A DNA stretch of 19,533 nucleotides, taken from contig CAZSMJ010000031.1 in the NCBI GenBank assembly GCA_964608055.1, positions 1 through 19,533 of the forward strand. Reading direction: 5' to 3'. This document shows positions 1-6,917 of this stretch, in pieces. Under the pieces are notes generated by a model. The model was not told where the DNA came from, did no database searches, and saw only the letters and a list, made by a program, of their open reading frames with translations. Each line of letters opens with the position of its first letter. The first letter of the stretch is position 1. This stretch comes from JALYNX01 sp964608055. Its GTDB lineage: Bacteria > Actinomycetota > Acidimicrobiia > Spongiisociales > ZC4RG35. The position numbers and the translations under genes were made by a program.

Positions 1-415
1 CGGCGGCAAGCGCCGGAAGCACGATGAACAAGGCGGCGAACACCAGGATCGCAACTGCCATGGTCCATCCGATCTGAGCACTTGTCAGCGGCTCTTCCTC
101 TTCACCTGAGGCCTTCTCTGCCGACCAGGAAAGGGCCCGGAATCCGAGGCTCAACGACTCCCAAAGAATCAATATCCCCCGCAGCAGCGGGATGCGTGCC
201 GCTTTGTTGCGATCGGAGAGGCGGGCCAGCGGCTCGCGGCGGGCGGTGATGGTCGAATCGGGCTGTCGAACTGCGACCGCCCATGCCCCCGGGGCGCGCA
301 TCATGACACCTTCGATGACCGCTTGTCCTCCGACCGTCTTGGCCGGGTCGATAGATGCCCGCTCGTAATGGGGGGGCTCGGGTGCCTTCTCGTAATTGGG
401 AGACTCAGGTGTCAT
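1..415 (-). CDS. DUF1385 (YqhQ-like) membrane protein, N-terminal part
   Basis: Reading the minus strand from the ATG at 415-413 gives an open frame of 138 codons that runs off the left edge, so only the N-terminus is present. Residues about 25-48 read VGGQAVIEGVMMRAPGAW followed by AVAVRQPDSTI, the hallmark N-terminal block of the DUF1385/YqhQ family. A hydrophobic segment begins near residue 118, consistent with the multi-pass membrane topology known for the family; its biochemical role is unknown. A strong purine tract (AGGGGGG) lies about 8 bases before the ATG. The gene follows rpmE by 42 bases, and DUF1385 genes often sit between rpmE and prfA, which supports the call. Odd feature: the first 18 residues are two 9-residue repeats (MTPESPNYE, KAPEPPHYE), and the start codon lies at the centre of a palindromic repeat. 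Confidence 0.85.
   Translation of the reverse strand, partial: MTPESPNYEKAPEPPHYERASIDPAKTVGGQAVIEGVMMRAPGAWAVAVRQPDSTITARREPLARLSDRNKAARIPLLRGILILWESLSLGFRALSWSAEKASGEEEEPLTSAQIGWTMAVAILVFAALFIVLPALAA
362..415 (-). repeat. Two tandem 27-bp imperfect repeats encoding the DUF1385 N-terminus
   Basis: Bases 362-388 and 389-415 align at 21 of 27 positions, both starting CTCGTAAT. The unit is exactly nine codons, so the duplication stays in frame and gives the repeated P-E-x-P-N/H-Y-E pattern at residues 1-18. The right unit carries the left arm of the palindrome at 394-439. Confidence 0.7.
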
Positions 416-439
416 ATGTGACCCCCCTGGCTCCCAATT
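394..439. repeat. 46-bp nested palindromic repeat, copy A
   Basis: The outer arms AATTGGGAG (394-402) and CTCCCAATT (431-439) are perfect inverted repeats. Inside them a second dyad, CAGG-T-GTCA / TGAC-n-CCTG, is centred on TATG. The ATG and ribosome-binding tract of the DUF1385 gene lie inside it, so an mRNA starting upstream could fold them into a hairpin. A related element sits at 17024-17068 with the same arms, nearly the same spacer length and a shared AGGnGTCATAT core. It could be a REP-like dispersed element, a protein operator, or an RNA processing or attenuation hairpin after rpmE. Confidence 0.6.
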
Positions 440-457
440 TGGGTTTGGCAGCCGCGG

Positions 458-724
458 TCACTCGGAGACGTCGGGCTCTGCCTGTTCGTCCCCGGCCGTC
501 TGATCAGAGCCCTTGGTGAACGTGGTCTTGCCGTAACGCTTCTGGAAACGCTCGACCCGGCCCCCGGTGTCGACCAGCTTCTGCTTGCCGGTGAAGAAGG
601 GATGACACTCGTTGCAGAGCTCGACGTGCATCTCGCCCGGCTTGGTGCTCTGGGTCGTGAAGGTGTTGCCACACGAGCAGGTCACATGGGTGTCGGCGTA
701 TGTGGGATGTATGTCGGTTCTCAC
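458..724 (-). CDS. rpmE: 50S ribosomal protein L31
   Basis: Small protein of the large ribosomal subunit (88 aa). The core reads IHPTYADTHVTCSCGNTF, then ELCNECHPFFTGKQK, both L31 signatures. Four cysteines at 16, 18, 37 and 40 form the zinc-binding set of the Zn-containing (C+) type of L31. The start is the GTG at 724-722, preceded by AGGAG at about 6 bases; it puts IHP at residues 5-7 as in other L31 proteins, whereas the longer in-frame reading upstream overlaps rho and has no L31 similarity. It lies 14 bases after the rho stop codon, matching the widespread rho-rpmE pair and suggesting co-transcription. The C-terminal tail (about residues 72-88) is an acidic extension beyond the usual family end. 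Confidence 0.96.
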   Translation of the reverse strand: MRTDIHPTYADTHVTCSCGNTFTTQSTKPGEMHVELCNECHPFFTGKQKLVDTGGRVERFQKRYGKTTFTKGSDQTAGDEQAEPDVSE

Positions 725-738
725 CGCTGGCTCCTGTC

Positions 739-2235
739 TCAGTTCCCGGTCGTCTTGGCGACTTCGGCGAGGAATTCCGGGTTGCTCTTCGTGGTCTTCA
801 AACGATCGATGAGCAGCTCGAGCGCCGCCCCCGATTCGAGAGCTAGCAGGACCCGGCGCAGCTTCCACACCTGGGTCAGCTCCGTCTGATCGAACAGCAG
901 CTCTTCCTTCCTTGTTCCCGAAGCCTCGATGTCGATGGCCGGGTAGATCCTCTTGTCGGCGAGCTTGCGATCGAGACGCAGTTCCATGTTCCCGGTGCCC
1001 TTGAACTCCTCGAAGATGACCTCGTCCATCTTGGATCCGGTCTCCACGAGTGCGGTGCCGAGAATGGTGAGAGAGCCGCCCTCCTCGATATTGCGCGCTG
1101 CGCCAAAGAACCGCTTTGGCGGGTAGAGGGCCTGAGAGTCGACACCACCGGAGAGGATTCGACCCGAGGCCGGAGTTGACAAGTTGTAGGCCCGGGCGAG
1201 TCGGGTGACCGAGTCGAGGAGGATCACGACATCGCTTCCCATCTCGACCAGTCGCTTGGCCCGTTCCAAGGCGAGCTCTGAGACCTGGGTATGTTCCTCG
1301 GCGGGACGATCGAAGGTTGAGTAGATCACTTCGCCCTTGACCGAGCGCTGCATGTCGGTGACTTCCTCAGGGCGCTCATCGACCAATACCACCATCAGAT
1401 AGCACTCGGGGTTGTTGGTGGTGATCGACTGCGCGATCTCCTGCAGCACCGTGGTCTTGCCCGCTTTCGGTGGAGAGACGATCAGCCCGCGTTGCCCTTT
1501 GCCGATGGGGGCGATCAGATCGACGATCCGAGTGAGAATCCCGTTCGGCCTGGACTCGATTTCGAGCCGAAGTCGCTGATCGGGGAAGAGCGGAGTGAGG
1601 GACTCGAACTTGGGCCGCTGCATCGCGTCATCGGCGGTCATTCCGTTGACCTTGTCGATACGGACTACTGCGGGGAACTTCTCCTTCGAGCGCGGGGGCC
1701 GGATCGGGCCGGAGACCACGTCGCCTTTGCGAAGGCGGAACTTCCGAACCTGGTTGGCCGAGACATACACGTCGCTATCGCCGGGCAGATACCCGGTAAC
1801 ACGGAGGAAGCCATACCCCTCGGGGAGGATGTCGAGGAGGCCCTCGCGGACCTCGAGGTCCTCTTCCGGGATGAACTCGTCATCGCGCTGACCGGTGCCG
1901 CCGCGACGGCGCCGCCGCTGACGGTTGCCCCCACGAAACTCATCCGAGAACTCCGATCGCCCGTCGACCCGTGGCCCTGAGCCCGAATCTGAGTCACCTG
2001 ATTCGGCCTGGGCCGGTTCGGATTCCCCATCGGGGGTCGTCCGCTCCGGACGTACTGTCACCTGAGGCAACTCGACGACATCTGCCGGCGAGCCGTCCTC
2101 GGCAATTTGGCCGGCGTCAGCCAAGGCGCTGATCAATTTCGATTTCTGGAGACCGTCGGTCTCGATGCCGACCGCTTCCGCAATTTGCCGGAGTTCATCG
2201 ATCGACTTGCTCTGGAGTTGAGCTCGTGTGGTCAT
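739..2235 (-). CDS. rho: Transcription termination factor Rho
   Basis: ATP-driven RNA translocase that ends transcription at Rho-dependent sites. Residues 5-42 form the Rho N-terminal helical domain. Residues about 45-118 are a low-complexity insertion, first acidic/Ser-rich and then Arg/Gly-rich (RGGNRQRRRRRGG), as is typical of actinobacterial Rho. An RNA-binding cold-shock-like domain follows (about 122-200). The ATPase core shows Walker A SPPKAGKTT at 254-262 and Walker B VVILLD at 336-341, followed by SVTRLARAYN. At 498 aa it is longer than the ~419-aa E. coli enzyme because of the insertion. The ATG is preceded by AAGGA at 4-5 bases. It is the first gene of the rho-rpmE-DUF1385 unit, with a leader of roughly 130 bases in which autoregulation is possible but unproven. 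Confidence 0.97.
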   Translation of the reverse strand: MTTRAQLQSKSIDELRQIAEAVGIETDGLQKSKLISALADAGQIAEDGSPADVVELPQVTVRPERTTPDGESEPAQAESGDSDSGSGPRVDGRSEFSDEFRGGNRQRRRRRGGTGQRDDEFIPEEDLEVREGLLDILPEGYGFLRVTGYLPGDSDVYVSANQVRKFRLRKGDVVSGPIRPPRSKEKFPAVVRIDKVNGMTADDAMQRPKFESLTPLFPDQRLRLEIESRPNGILTRIVDLIAPIGKGQRGLIVSPPKAGKTTVLQEIAQSITTNNPECYLMVVLVDERPEEVTDMQRSVKGEVIYSTFDRPAEEHTQVSELALERAKRLVEMGSDVVILLDSVTRLARAYNLSTPASGRILSGGVDSQALYPPKRFFGAARNIEEGGSLTILGTALVETGSKMDEVIFEEFKGTGNMELRLDRKLADKRIYPAIDIEASGTRKEELLFDQTELTQVWKLRRVLLALESGAALELLIDRLKTTKSNPEFLAEVAKTTGN

Positions 2236-2372
2236 TGGATCCTTCGCGATTCGTCCCGAGGCGGGCTCACTTGGACCGGGATGTGCACCATCGCATAGCT
2301 ATGGGGCAATGCCTCGAAGGAGGCCTGTTGAGTGGGTCGTTGCCGTGTCCCTTGGCGCCGGCAGCGATGTTC

Positions 2373-2400
2373 ATCGTAGCTACTCGACGTGATTGCGCAA
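2373..2400 (-). promoter_or_regulatory. Putative rho promoter
   Basis: On the minus strand, TTGCGC (2400-2395) and TACGAT (2378-2373) are 16 bases apart, a plausible sigma-70-type -35/-10 pair. Transcription would start near 2366 and leave a leader of about 130 bases before the rho ATG. The 2236-2418 gap between thrC and rho contains nothing else I can name; a short hairpin GCCTC-GAAG-GAGGC lies at about 2312-2325. Confidence 0.35.
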
Positions 2401-2418
2401 AGCAGCCTCGGATTCCAA

Positions 2419-3639
2419 CTATCGGATCAAGGGTTCCAGCTCTGAAGCATCGGGATCGATCACCTCGATTCGCTCGTCGCGCTCGAACAAGTCGTCCTGG
2501 AAATCGGGCCACTCCAGGGACCGGCCCAGACTTGCGGCGATCGTCTCTGAGAACTTGGCGGGATGGGCGGTGGCGACCACTACCTGGGGCAAGTTGGTCC
2601 TCGTGGTCGCCCCGACCTGCCAGGCGGCGGCGGTGTGCGGGTCGAGCGCATAGCCGTGGTCTTGATAGACGGATGAGATGGTTTGGCGGATCTCGGCGTC
2701 GTCGGCATGACCGGCAGCGAATTCGGACCGGGGATCCCTGGTGAAGCGCTCGAGATTCGACGGCAAGCCGACGTCCATGGCGGGTGCCACGGTGGCCACG
2801 ACGGTTGATGGGCTCATCGACCCGGTGTTGACCAGGTCGGCAAGACCCTGGTTGGCATTGTTGGCGATGGTGATGGTGCCGATCGGCACCCCCATCTGCT
2901 TCGCCAACCAGCACGAGTAGGCGTTTCCGAAATTCCCGGTGGGCACCACCACGTCGAATCCTTCCCCGACACTCGATCCGAGGAACACGTAGTAGCCGAC
3001 CTGCACGGCGATCCGAGCCCAATTGATCGAGTTGAACGCCAACAGGTCGCGGTGAGAGAGAAATGCCTCCTTGACCAGGGTCTGGCATTGGTCGAACGTG
3101 CCTCGCACCGCCACCGCAGACACGTTGGCCTCGTTGGTTGTCGTCATCTGGCGGCGTTGGAAGTCGGACACCATCCCCTCCGGGTAGAGCACGACAATCC
3201 TCATATTCGGCCTTCCTCGAACCGCCTCGATGGCCGCCGACCCGGTGTCTCCGGAGGTGGCGCCGAGGACTGTGCCCTGCCGGGTGCCGAGCTCCCTTTC
3301 GAGCAGACCACCGAGGACCTGAAGCGCATGGTCCTTGAAGGAAAACGTGGGACCCCAGAACAGCTCGAACACGTGCCGATCACCGACCGGCACCAGAGGC
3401 GCGATTCCCGGATGGCGGAAACGGGAGGCGGCCTGCTCGACGAGTTCCCTGATGTCACCGGCGCCGAACAAGCCAAGTGTTGACGAGATCGCTTCGACAT
3501 AGCCCCATTGCTCCCAGTCTCCAGGAAGAACAGGGATCTCAGCGGGCAGGTAGAGCCCTCCATCCGGTGCCAGACCCGCCAACACCGTGGCATGAAAATC
3601 CAGCTCGGGCGCGTCACCCCTGGTCGAGACGTATTTCAC
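2419..3639 (-). CDS. thrC: Threonine synthase
   Basis: PLP enzyme converting O-phosphohomoserine to threonine, the last step of threonine synthesis. The PLP-binding lysine is K102 in TFSFKDHALQ. The fold-type II glycine loops are visible as SGDTGSAA (129-136) and GNFGN (235-239). The opening STRGDAPELDFHATVLAGLA and the length (406 aa) fit the longer, E. coli-like threonine synthase group. The start is GTG at 3639-3637. There is no usable Shine-Dalgarno (AGAGG directly abuts the GTG), but TACCCT lies 7 bases upstream, suggesting a leaderless mRNA. Homoserine kinase (thrB) and homoserine dehydrogenase are not next to it; in mycobacteria thrC-thrB precedes rho, so the position is conserved but the cluster is reduced. 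Confidence 0.95.
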   Translation of the reverse strand: MKYVSTRGDAPELDFHATVLAGLAPDGGLYLPAEIPVLPGDWEQWGYVEAISSTLGLFGAGDIRELVEQAASRFRHPGIAPLVPVGDRHVFELFWGPTFSFKDHALQVLGGLLERELGTRQGTVLGATSGDTGSAAIEAVRGRPNMRIVVLYPEGMVSDFQRRQMTTTNEANVSAVAVRGTFDQCQTLVKEAFLSHRDLLAFNSINWARIAVQVGYYVFLGSSVGEGFDVVVPTGNFGNAYSCWLAKQMGVPIGTITIANNANQGLADLVNTGSMSPSTVVATVAPAMDVGLPSNLERFTRDPRSEFAAGHADDAEIRQTISSVYQDHGYALDPHTAAAWQVGATTRTNLPQVVVATAHPAKFSETIAASLGRSLEWPDFQDDLFERDERIEVIDPDASELEPLIR

Positions 3640-3646
3640 CCTCTGG

Positions 3647-3652
3647 AGGGTA
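3647..3652 (-). promoter_or_regulatory. -10 element of a leaderless thrC promoter (putative)
   Basis: TACCCT on the minus strand ends 7 bases before the thrC GTG, so transcription should begin at or next to the start codon. Confidence 0.4.
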
Positions 3653-3685
3653 GGGCGGGTGCTCCCGATAGGATTCCCATTCCAA

Positions 3686-3757
<72 letters not shown>

Positions 3758-3776
3758 CCTCAATATGGCGGCGGAC

Positions 3777-3846
3777 TTTGGCCGAGGCCAACCCTCACTC
3801 CTCCGACGAGAGCATCGCGGTTTCCTTTCACGGCGCCTCGGCCAAA
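3777..3846. repeat. 12-bp perfect inverted repeat between tRNA-Arg and ku
   Basis: TTTGGCCGAGGC (3777-3788) is exactly reverse-complemented by GCCTCGGCCAAA (3835-3846) with 46 bases between. It occupies the middle of the otherwise empty 3758-3935 gap. It could be a stem following the tRNA transcript, the trace of a small mobile element, or an operator pair for ku. There is no T-run to mark an intrinsic terminator. Confidence 0.5.
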
Positions 3847-3923
3847 CAGACGCCGGTCCGCCGCTACCTGCCCCTCCGCATGAAGCTCATCCACACTCCC
3901 GACTTCTTGTCGGTGGCCTTCAA

Positions 3924-3929
3924 TAGACT
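3924..3929 (+). promoter_or_regulatory. -10 element of a leaderless ku promoter (putative)
   Basis: TAGACT ends 6 bases before the ku ATG and no Shine-Dalgarno is present, so the mRNA probably starts at the ATG. Confidence 0.45.
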
Positions 3930-3935
3930 CCCCCT

Positions 3936-4733
3936 ATGCCTCGTTCAATTTGGAAAGGTGCCATCAACTTCGGTTTGGTCACCATCCCGGTGGGTCTCTA
4001 CACCGCGACGGACAACAAGACCCCGAAGTTCAAGCAACTGCGCAAGACCGATCACTCCCCCATCCGCTACAAGCGCGTGGCCGAGGCCGACGGCAAAGAA
4101 GTGGAATGGGACGACATCGTGAAGGGCTACGAGTTCGAGAAGGACCACTACGTCGTCTTCACCGACGAGGAGCTCGACTCGGCCCATCCCGAGGGCAACA
4201 AGCTGGTCGACGTCGTTCAGTTCGTCGACGAGTCCGAGATCGACCCGATGTTCTACAAGTCGGCGTATTACCTGGCTCCGGAGAAGATCGGGGTCAAGGC
4301 ATACAAGATTCTCGCTGAGGCCCTGGAGAAGAAGGGCAGGGTTGCCATCGCCAAGGTCTCGATCCGCGAGAAGCAGCAACTTGCGACTTTGCGCGCTCGA
4401 GACGGGGTGATCGTCATGGAGACGATGTATTGGCCTGACGAGCTGCGCGACGCCGAATTCGAGGAGCTGGAGTCGAAGGTCGAGATCCGACCCGAGGAGG
4501 TCAAGATGGCCGCCTCCCTGATCGACAATCTGACCCGACCGTTTGAGGCCGCCGAGTATGTCGACCCAACTCGGGAAGCCATCGAGGAGCTTGCCGCCAA
4601 GAAGGTCGCCGGCGAGGAGATCGTCGCAACCACCTCACCGGAGCCGACCAAGGTCGTCGACCTGCTCGAGGCACTGAAAGCCTCGGTCGAGGCGACGAAG
4701 TCCAAGGAAACCAAGAGGGCGAAGGCCGGCTAG
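3936..4733 (+). CDS. ku: Ku protein, non-homologous end joining
   Basis: Homodimeric DNA-end-binding protein that threads onto double-strand breaks and recruits the end-joining ligase. The start MPRSIWKGAINFGLVTIPVGLY is the canonical N-terminus of bacterial Ku, and the rest of the beta-barrel core follows (for example VDVVQFVDESEIDPMFYKSAYYL, about residues 90-112). It is 265 aa, near the usual size, with a short Lys-rich C-terminal tail (about residues 250-265) like the basic tails that help bacterial Ku bind DNA. It converges with a LigD-type ligase gene, its expected partner, and the two stop codons share the bases CTAG at 4730-4733. No Shine-Dalgarno; see the -10 element 6 bases upstream. 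Confidence 0.97.
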   Translation: MPRSIWKGAINFGLVTIPVGLYTATDNKTPKFKQLRKTDHSPIRYKRVAEADGKEVEWDDIVKGYEFEKDHYVVFTDEELDSAHPEGNKLVDVVQFVDESEIDPMFYKSAYYLAPEKIGVKAYKILAEALEKKGRVAIAKVSIREKQQLATLRARDGVIVMETMYWPDELRDAEFEELESKVEIRPEEVKMAASLIDNLTRPFEAAEYVDPTREAIEELAAKKVAGEEIVATTSPEPTKVVDLLEALKASVEATKSKETKRAKAG

Positions 4734-5674
4734 CCCGGTCCCTCTTCGACCCAGGTCACTGTATCGGGGTCGGCGATCTCGATCCCCTTGTAGACCGGCG
4801 CCCTGAGGTGGAAGTCATGGGTCCATTCCTTGAACTCGACTTCGACCACGATCCCGGGCTCCACCCATACCGGCTTGATGGGTCTGGGCAAGATCACCTG
4901 GTTGTGGAAGGGCGTGGTGGGACGTTCGAGCTGGCGTAGGTGACCGATGAATGCCCGCAACGTGGACTCGTCGAACCCCGAGCCCACGGCGGCGATCCAG
5001 CGCAGGCCTTGCTCGTCGTTGAGACCCACCAGAATCGAGCCGAAGGTGGAAGCCCTCCCTCCCTCACCGGGCAGGTATCCCCCAACAACCGCTCGCAGCC
5101 GACGTTTGATCGAGATCTTGCGCCAGTCCGGCGACCTTCGCCCCGGTGAATAGGCAGACCCTGCCCGCTTGGCGACGATGCCCTCGAGACCCTCGGCCTG
5201 CGCTGCCGCGAACAGCGAAAGCCCGTGCTCGCCGACGGGCTCGGGAACCACGATGGGCCGAGGCAGGATCAGCTCCTCGAGCCGAGCCCGCCGATCCTCG
5301 TAGGGAAGACCGGTGAGTGTCTCGCCGGCGAAGAGCACGTCGAACACCACGAGGTTGACCCCGACGTCGGCCTCGGTGCCTTTTCCACCAAACCCGGTCC
5401 TCTGCTGGAGGTGGGAAAACGAGGGTCGGCCTTGCTCGTCGAAGGCCACGACCTCACCGTCGACCGCGACCCCGTCGGGGATCGGCAATCCCGCCAACTC
5501 GGGGAAAGGGCCGGTCAGGTCGAGGCCGCGGCGAGACCGAGCCCGAATCCGCCCGCCTTCGGCAGAGACGATGGCCCGATACCCGTCCCATTTGACCTCG
5601 AACCACCACGCGGGATCGTCGAACGCCGCCGGCCAGCGGGTGGCCAGCATCGGCTCGAAGTCGGGAATTCTCAA
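4730..5674 (-). CDS. ligD: ATP-dependent DNA ligase, LigD ligase-domain type
   Basis: Seals nicks during Ku-dependent end joining. The adenylated lysine is K28 in EVKWDGYRA (motif I), with VDGEVV at 71-76 (motif III), EGIVAKR at 164-170 (motif IV) and PDWRKISIKRR near 182-192 (motif V). The OB-fold half shows GGYLPGEGGRASTFGSILVG and ends with the FKEWTHDFHLRAP region. At 314 aa it is only the ligase module: the primase-polymerase and phosphoesterase domains of full-length LigD are absent and would have to be encoded elsewhere. The likely start is TTG at 5674, overlapping the stop of the upstream gene (TTGA), with GAGGAG 11 bases before; the ATG at codon 9 is a possible alternative but leaves little sequence before motif I. 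It could be called LigC-like, but the sequence resembles the LigD module more. Confidence 0.92.
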   Translation of the reverse strand: MRIPDFEPMLATRWPAAFDDPAWWFEVKWDGYRAIVSAEGGRIRARSRRGLDLTGPFPELAGLPIPDGVAVDGEVVAFDEQGRPSFSHLQQRTGFGGKGTEADVGVNLVVFDVLFAGETLTGLPYEDRRARLEELILPRPIVVPEPVGEHGLSLFAAAQAEGLEGIVAKRAGSAYSPGRRSPDWRKISIKRRLRAVVGGYLPGEGGRASTFGSILVGLNDEQGLRWIAAVGSGFDESTLRAFIGHLRQLERPTTPFHNQVILPRPIKPVWVEPGIVVEVEFKEWTHDFHLRAPVYKGIEIADPDTVTWVEEGPG

Positions 5675-6135
5675 TCGGGCGCCAACTCCTCGCGCGCTAT
5701 CCGGTTGGCTAGTCCCCCATCGAGATCCTTGCCGTGGGCCTTCATCAGATGCCCGATCACCCGTCCCGCCGCCTTCTCGTCACCGGCGACGCCCAATTCG
5801 GTGATGGCACCCTTGACCAGCTCGCGGGTTGCCGTCTCGTCGAGTTTGCTCGGAAGCCATTTCGAGAGGTATTCCACCTCGTATCCGAGCTTCTCGGCCA
5901 TGGCTGCGCCGCGATCCCCGATCTCCAAATACTCACCGCGTGCCTTGTCCATCTTCTTGACATACGCCGCGATCACGCTGCGGTAGAGCTCGTCGTCGAC
6001 TTCGCCCTCGAAGTCTGGCTGGCTCCGGGCGACAGCAATCTCGGTCTCCACCTGGCGGATGACGTCGCGCCGCGGGCCATCCTGCGCTCGCATCGCGTCT
6101 TTCAGATCCTGGGCGAGCTCTTCTTTGATAGTCAT
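5671..6135 (-). CDS. GatB/YqeY domain protein
   Basis: A 154-aa protein made of a single YqeY domain, homologous to the tail domain of the GatB subunit of tRNA amidotransferase. It opens TIKEELAQDLKDAMRAQD and contains ELYRSVIAAYVKKMDKARGEY and EVEYLSKWLPSKLDE, the typical YqeY blocks. Family members are thought to bind tRNA, but the function is not established. Full length for the family. The ATG overlaps the stop of the GDPD gene by 4 bases (ATGA), and its own stop overlaps the ligase TTG, so it is the middle gene of a tightly coupled three-gene operon. Its link to DNA repair, if any, is unknown. Confidence 0.92.
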   Translation of the reverse strand: MTIKEELAQDLKDAMRAQDGPRRDVIRQVETEIAVARSQPDFEGEVDDELYRSVIAAYVKKMDKARGEYLEIGDRGAAMAEKLGYEVEYLSKWLPSKLDETATRELVKGAITELGVAGDEKAAGRVIGHLMKAHGKDLDGGLANRIAREELAPD

Positions 6136-6821
6136 TGGCTTTTCCTGAGGGAGGCGATCAGTCCGGGCTCGTCGGTAATGATGCCCGAGACACCAATGCC
6201 CGCCAATTCTTCGGCTTCCCCCGGGTCGTTGACTGTCCAGACGTAGACATCGAGACCGGTCTCTTCTACCAGACGACGGCCTTCCTCAGTACGAAGCAAT
6301 TGGTGCTCGGGAGCAACCGCGGAATGGCCGGCCTCCAAGCAATGTTGTATTGCTTGAGCGAGATCGCCCGACTCTCCGAGGATCAATCCGGTGGCAACGT
6401 CAGGAAACTGACGGCGAACCGCATCAACGGTCGGCCAGTGGAAAGAAGTGACCACATCGCCAGGACGGGCCCGGGACGCAGTCTCGTGACCGATCCGATG
6501 ATCGGGCTCGAAACCGGGCTGATGTGGAAGGTTCTTGACCTCGAGCATCAGCGGGGTGTCGGGAAGTGCTCCCAACGCCTCGTCGAGCAGGACGGGGTGA
6601 TGGCCACCCCCGAGGTCCAGCTCCCCGAGGAAGGCCCATCCGTGGGCCGACACCAGGTAACCGGCCAGATCGGGATCATGGGAGAGGACGAGTTTGCCGT
6701 CGGCACAGCGCCGAACGTCCACCTCGACGGCGTCGGCCACGGTGGCTGCCGCCAACAATCCGCTGAGGGTGTTGTCCGGGAACCGGGAAGGCCATCCCCG
6801 ATGGCCAATGACCGATGGCAT
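6132..6821 (-). CDS. Glycerophosphodiester phosphodiesterase family protein
   Basis: Predicted metal-dependent hydrolase of glycerophosphodiesters (phospholipid head-group breakdown), 229 aa, with no signal peptide, so probably cytoplasmic. It has the family TIM-barrel signatures: VIGHRGWPSRFPDNT at residues 4-18, EVDVRRCADGKLVLSHDP in the next block, and the closing VYVWTVND and GVSGIITDEP. The usual metal-ligand glutamate of the PENT motif is aspartate here (PDNT), a conservative change. I chose the ATG at 6821-6819 because AGGAG lies 4 bases before it; an in-frame GTG at 6833 is the alternative and would begin with the Shine-Dalgarno itself. First gene of the GDPD-YqeY-ligase operon; its stop overlaps the YqeY start (ATGA). 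Confidence 0.9.
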   Translation of the reverse strand: MPSVIGHRGWPSRFPDNTLSGLLAAATVADAVEVDVRRCADGKLVLSHDPDLAGYLVSAHGWAFLGELDLGGGHHPVLLDEALGALPDTPLMLEVKNLPHQPGFEPDHRIGHETASRARPGDVVTSFHWPTVDAVRRQFPDVATGLILGESGDLAQAIQHCLEAGHSAVAPEHQLLRTEEGRRLVEETGLDVYVWTVNDPGEAEELAGIGVSGIITDEPGLIASLRKSQ

Positions 6822-6870
6822 GTGTCTCCTCACCAGAAAGCCGTTTACAAATGAAGGGCCGGCCAGTACA

Positions 6871-6883
6871 TTCCGGACCGGAA
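6871..6883. promoter_or_regulatory. 13-bp perfect palindrome in the GDPD/whiB divergent region
   Basis: TTCCGG-A-CCGGAA is a perfect dyad about 50 bases upstream of the GDPD start and 68 bases upstream of the whiB start. It may be an operator for an unidentified dimeric regulator. The rest of the 6822-6950 gap holds TAATAT at 6901-6906 (a possible whiB -10) and the CRP-like site. Confidence 0.35.
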
Positions 6884-6917
6884 ATCCCTGGTGCGGCCGT
6901 TAATATGGTAAGCACCC

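Noticed and set aside
2267..2375. Minus-strand 35-codon frame in the rho leader, a possible leader peptide
   Set aside because: Its ATG overlaps the candidate -10 element, lacks a ribosome-binding site and would lie upstream of the predicted transcription start.
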